NCBI GenBank assembly: GCA_018668795.1
Contig: JABJBD010000215.1
Span: 1 to 7,221, forward strand
Source: Candidatus Puniceispirillum sp.
GTDB lineage: Bacteria > Pseudomonadota > Alphaproteobacteria > Puniceispirillales > Puniceispirillaceae
Direction: 5' to 3'
Length of the DNA stretch: 7,221 nucleotides
Every line of letters starts with the position of its first letter. Position 1 is the first letter of the stretch. Made by a program: the position numbers and the translations under genes. Positions 5,583-7,221 of this stretch are shown in pieces. Below the pieces are notes generated by a model. That model did no database searches. It worked only from the letters and a program-made list of their open reading frames with translations, and had not been told where the DNA came from.

Positions 5583-7221
5583 ATGCAGGATATCTTCTCG
5601 TCACACCCTAATGAGGTACCCGAATTACACAGCGCGCCTGTGTTCTATCCGCATGGATCACATCTGATCTGGATTTCCAAAAATGGTGAGATCACCGAGC
5701 TGGATCGCACCGCGCTTGGCCATAAACTGGCGCGTGATGCGGTGCTATTATGCCATCGTCGCTGGAGTAGCGCACGGGCAGGCACCGATATAACCCGTGC
5801 TCTAGATATTATGGAATTATTTGCCTTTGTGCGGCCAGCGCGTTTCTGTTTGCCAACACCTGTCGGGCTGGCATCACAAATGGGGCTGGCGCGGCCACAA
5901 AATGGGGATGCAATGGCGGCGCTTTTACCGCAAGTTGCCTTTATGCTGCTAGACGAGCTGGCAAGTGCCGCACCATCTGCACGAAAGGAAGCAGGTGAAA
6001 TTGCGGCAATGATGACCGCTGGGGGTTGGACATGGGGGCCAATTATATTGTCACATCTGGGGCTGTCTCCCCAGAAACCAGAGCCACCAGATGGGCGCAA
6101 CGCGGCAATATGGAATCGGCTACCCGAATATACCGATTACACACCACAGATTGATCCTGGCACACAGCCTGTTTTGCCTGATGCGGCGCGCGAACGGCTA
6201 CAGGATATGCTGGGACAAAGCGCAGAAATGCGTGAAAGCCAGTCGGATTATGCCGCCGCCATCACAGCCAGCTTTGACCGCCCAGACGCCGGACCTGCAC
6301 CAACATTGGTGCTGGCTGAAGCTGGCACAGGGACAGGCAAGACATTGGGTTATCTGGCACCTGCATCCCTTTGGGCGGAAAAGAACGGTGCCGCCGTATG
6401 GATTTCCACCTATACACGTACGCTGCAACACCAGATTGCGGCCGAACTTACCCGTCTGTATCCCAATGCCGAAACGCACGCTCAAAAAGTTGTTCTGCGC
6501 AAAGGACGGGAAAATTATCTTTGTTTGCTGAATCTTGAAGAAGCACTGGGGACGATGCCAGGGCAACCACGTAATGCTACCGCATTGGGCTTGATGGCAC
6601 GCTGGGCAGGGGCAACAAATGATGGCGATCTGACAGGTGCCAGCTTTCCGGCATGGTTGATGGATTTGCTAGGGCGCGCCCAGACAATTGGTCTGGCTGA
6701 CCGACGTGGTGAATGCGTACATGCGGCTTGTGCGCATTATAATAAATGCTTTGTCGAAAAATCGACCCGCAGTGCCAAGCGTGCCGATATTGTCGTGACC
6801 AATCATGCGCTGGTGATGATCCATGCTGCCTATGCCAGCAATGATGACCGGCGACGGCCAACGCGATATGTTTTTGATGAAGGGCATCACGTATTTGATG
6901 CGGCTGACAGTGCCTTTTCCGCTTATCTTAGCGCTGGTGAAACGGCCGAATTACGGCACTGGATACGCGGCGGTGAAGATGGACGGCGGGGACGTGCACG
7001 CGGCTTGAAACGGCGCCTAGAGGATTTGATTGCTGGTGATAATGCGGCGATGGCCGATCTGGAAGCCGCTTTGGAATTTGCCCGTGATCTGCCAGGTCAG
7101 GGCTGGCAGAAACGATTATCAGCGTTTCAGCCATTGGGACCTGCCGAAAGCTTTTTCATGCATGTACGCAACAGCCTTTATGCGCGCGCGGCTGATCCCG
7201 AAAGCCAATATGATTTACAAA
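5583..7221 (+). CDS. DinG/XPD-family ATP-dependent DNA helicase with iron-sulphur cluster, 3'-truncated by window edge
   Basis: A superfamily 2 helicase of the DinG/XPD type; relatives are 5'-3' helicases acting in repair, R-loop or G-quadruplex processing. The frame is open from ATG 5583 to the window end (546 codons), so the second RecA-like domain and its motifs are missing. Residues 1-240 form an N-terminal domain with a block LDIMELFAFVRPARFCLPTP (74-93) that I recall from alphaproteobacterial homologues. Walker A is EAGTGTGKT (246-254), motif Ia is STYTRTLQHQ (275-284), and motif II is DEGHH (432-436), the DinG variant of DEAH. Cys314, Cys378, Cys383 and Cys389 fit the 4Fe-4S ligands; the last three are spaced C-x4-C-x5-C as in E. 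coli DinG. TNHALVM (406-412) precedes motif II. The ribosome-binding site before ATG 5583 is poor; an in-frame TTG at 5559 is an alternative start. The gene diverges from lysS. The family is firm; orthology to E. coli dinG or yoaA is not established. Confidence 0.93.
   Translation, partial: MQDIFSSHPNEVPELHSAPVFYPHGSHLIWISKNGEITELDRTALGHKLARDAVLLCHRRWSSARAGTDITRALDIMELFAFVRPARFCLPTPVGLASQMGLARPQNGDAMAALLPQVAFMLLDELASAAPSARKEAGEIAAMMTAGGWTWGPIILSHLGLSPQKPEPPDGRNAAIWNRLPEYTDYTPQIDPGTQPVLPDAARERLQDMLGQSAEMRESQSDYAAAITASFDRPDAGPAPTLVLAEAGTGTGKTLGYLAPASLWAEKNGAAVWISTYTRTLQHQIAAELTRLYPNAETHAQKVVLRKGRENYLCLLNLEEALGTMPGQPRNATALGLMARWAGATNDGDLTGASFPAWLMDLLGRAQTIGLADRRGECVHAACAHYNKCFVEKSTRSAKRADIVVTNHALVMIHAAYASNDDRRRPTRYVFDEGHHVFDAADSAFSAYLSAGETAELRHWIRGGEDGRRGRARGLKRRLEDLIAGDNAAMADLEAALEFARDLPGQGWQKRLSAFQPLGPAESFFMHVRNSLYARAADPESQYDLQ

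Overview
The window looks like ordinary core chromosome of an alphaproteobacterium with mid-range G+C, possibly a marine lineage. The lineage call is inference. It rests on three things: a class I (not class II) lysyl-tRNA synthetase, an aerobic-type cobaltochelatase subunit CobT next to ribosomal protein L28, and a DinG-type helicase whose N-terminal domain resembles those I recall from other alphaproteobacteria. I see no rRNA or tRNA gene, CRISPR array, insertion sequence, phage gene or other sign of recent transfer.

Layout, left to right. (1) 1-1767, + strand: the 3' part of cobT, whose start lies before the window. (2) 1791-1816: a strong hairpin terminator shared by cobT and the convergent rpmB. 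(3) 1839-2126, - strand: rpmB (L28), with a good sigma70-type promoter at 2192-2220 and a leader containing overlapping inverted repeats. (4) 2346-2711, + strand: a small ribbon-helix-helix protein, probably DNA-binding. Its last 35 bases overlap the end of the convergent pyrD. (5) 5390 down to 2677, - strand: a two-gene unit, lysS then pyrD. The pyrD start is a TTG that overlaps the lysS stop as TTGA and is preceded by a consensus Shine-Dalgarno sequence, so the two are probably translationally coupled. (6) 5391-5582: a divergent intergenic region with a plausible lysS promoter and a palindrome. (7) 5583 to the window end, + strand: the N-terminal 546 residues of a DinG/XPD-family iron-sulphur DNA helicase, which runs off the end.

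The genes serve separate housekeeping roles: cobalamin synthesis (CobT), translation (L28, LysRS), de novo pyrimidine synthesis (PyrD) and DNA repair or replication (helicase). The only likely regulator, the ribbon-helix-helix protein, has no target that can be read from the sequence. No stretch longer than about 220 bases lacks a gene. I found no convincing undescribed system. The items most worth a second look are the helicase N-terminal domain (possibly a decayed DnaQ-type exonuclease fold), the rpmB leader, the lysS/helicase palindrome and the TTG-coupled pyrD start.
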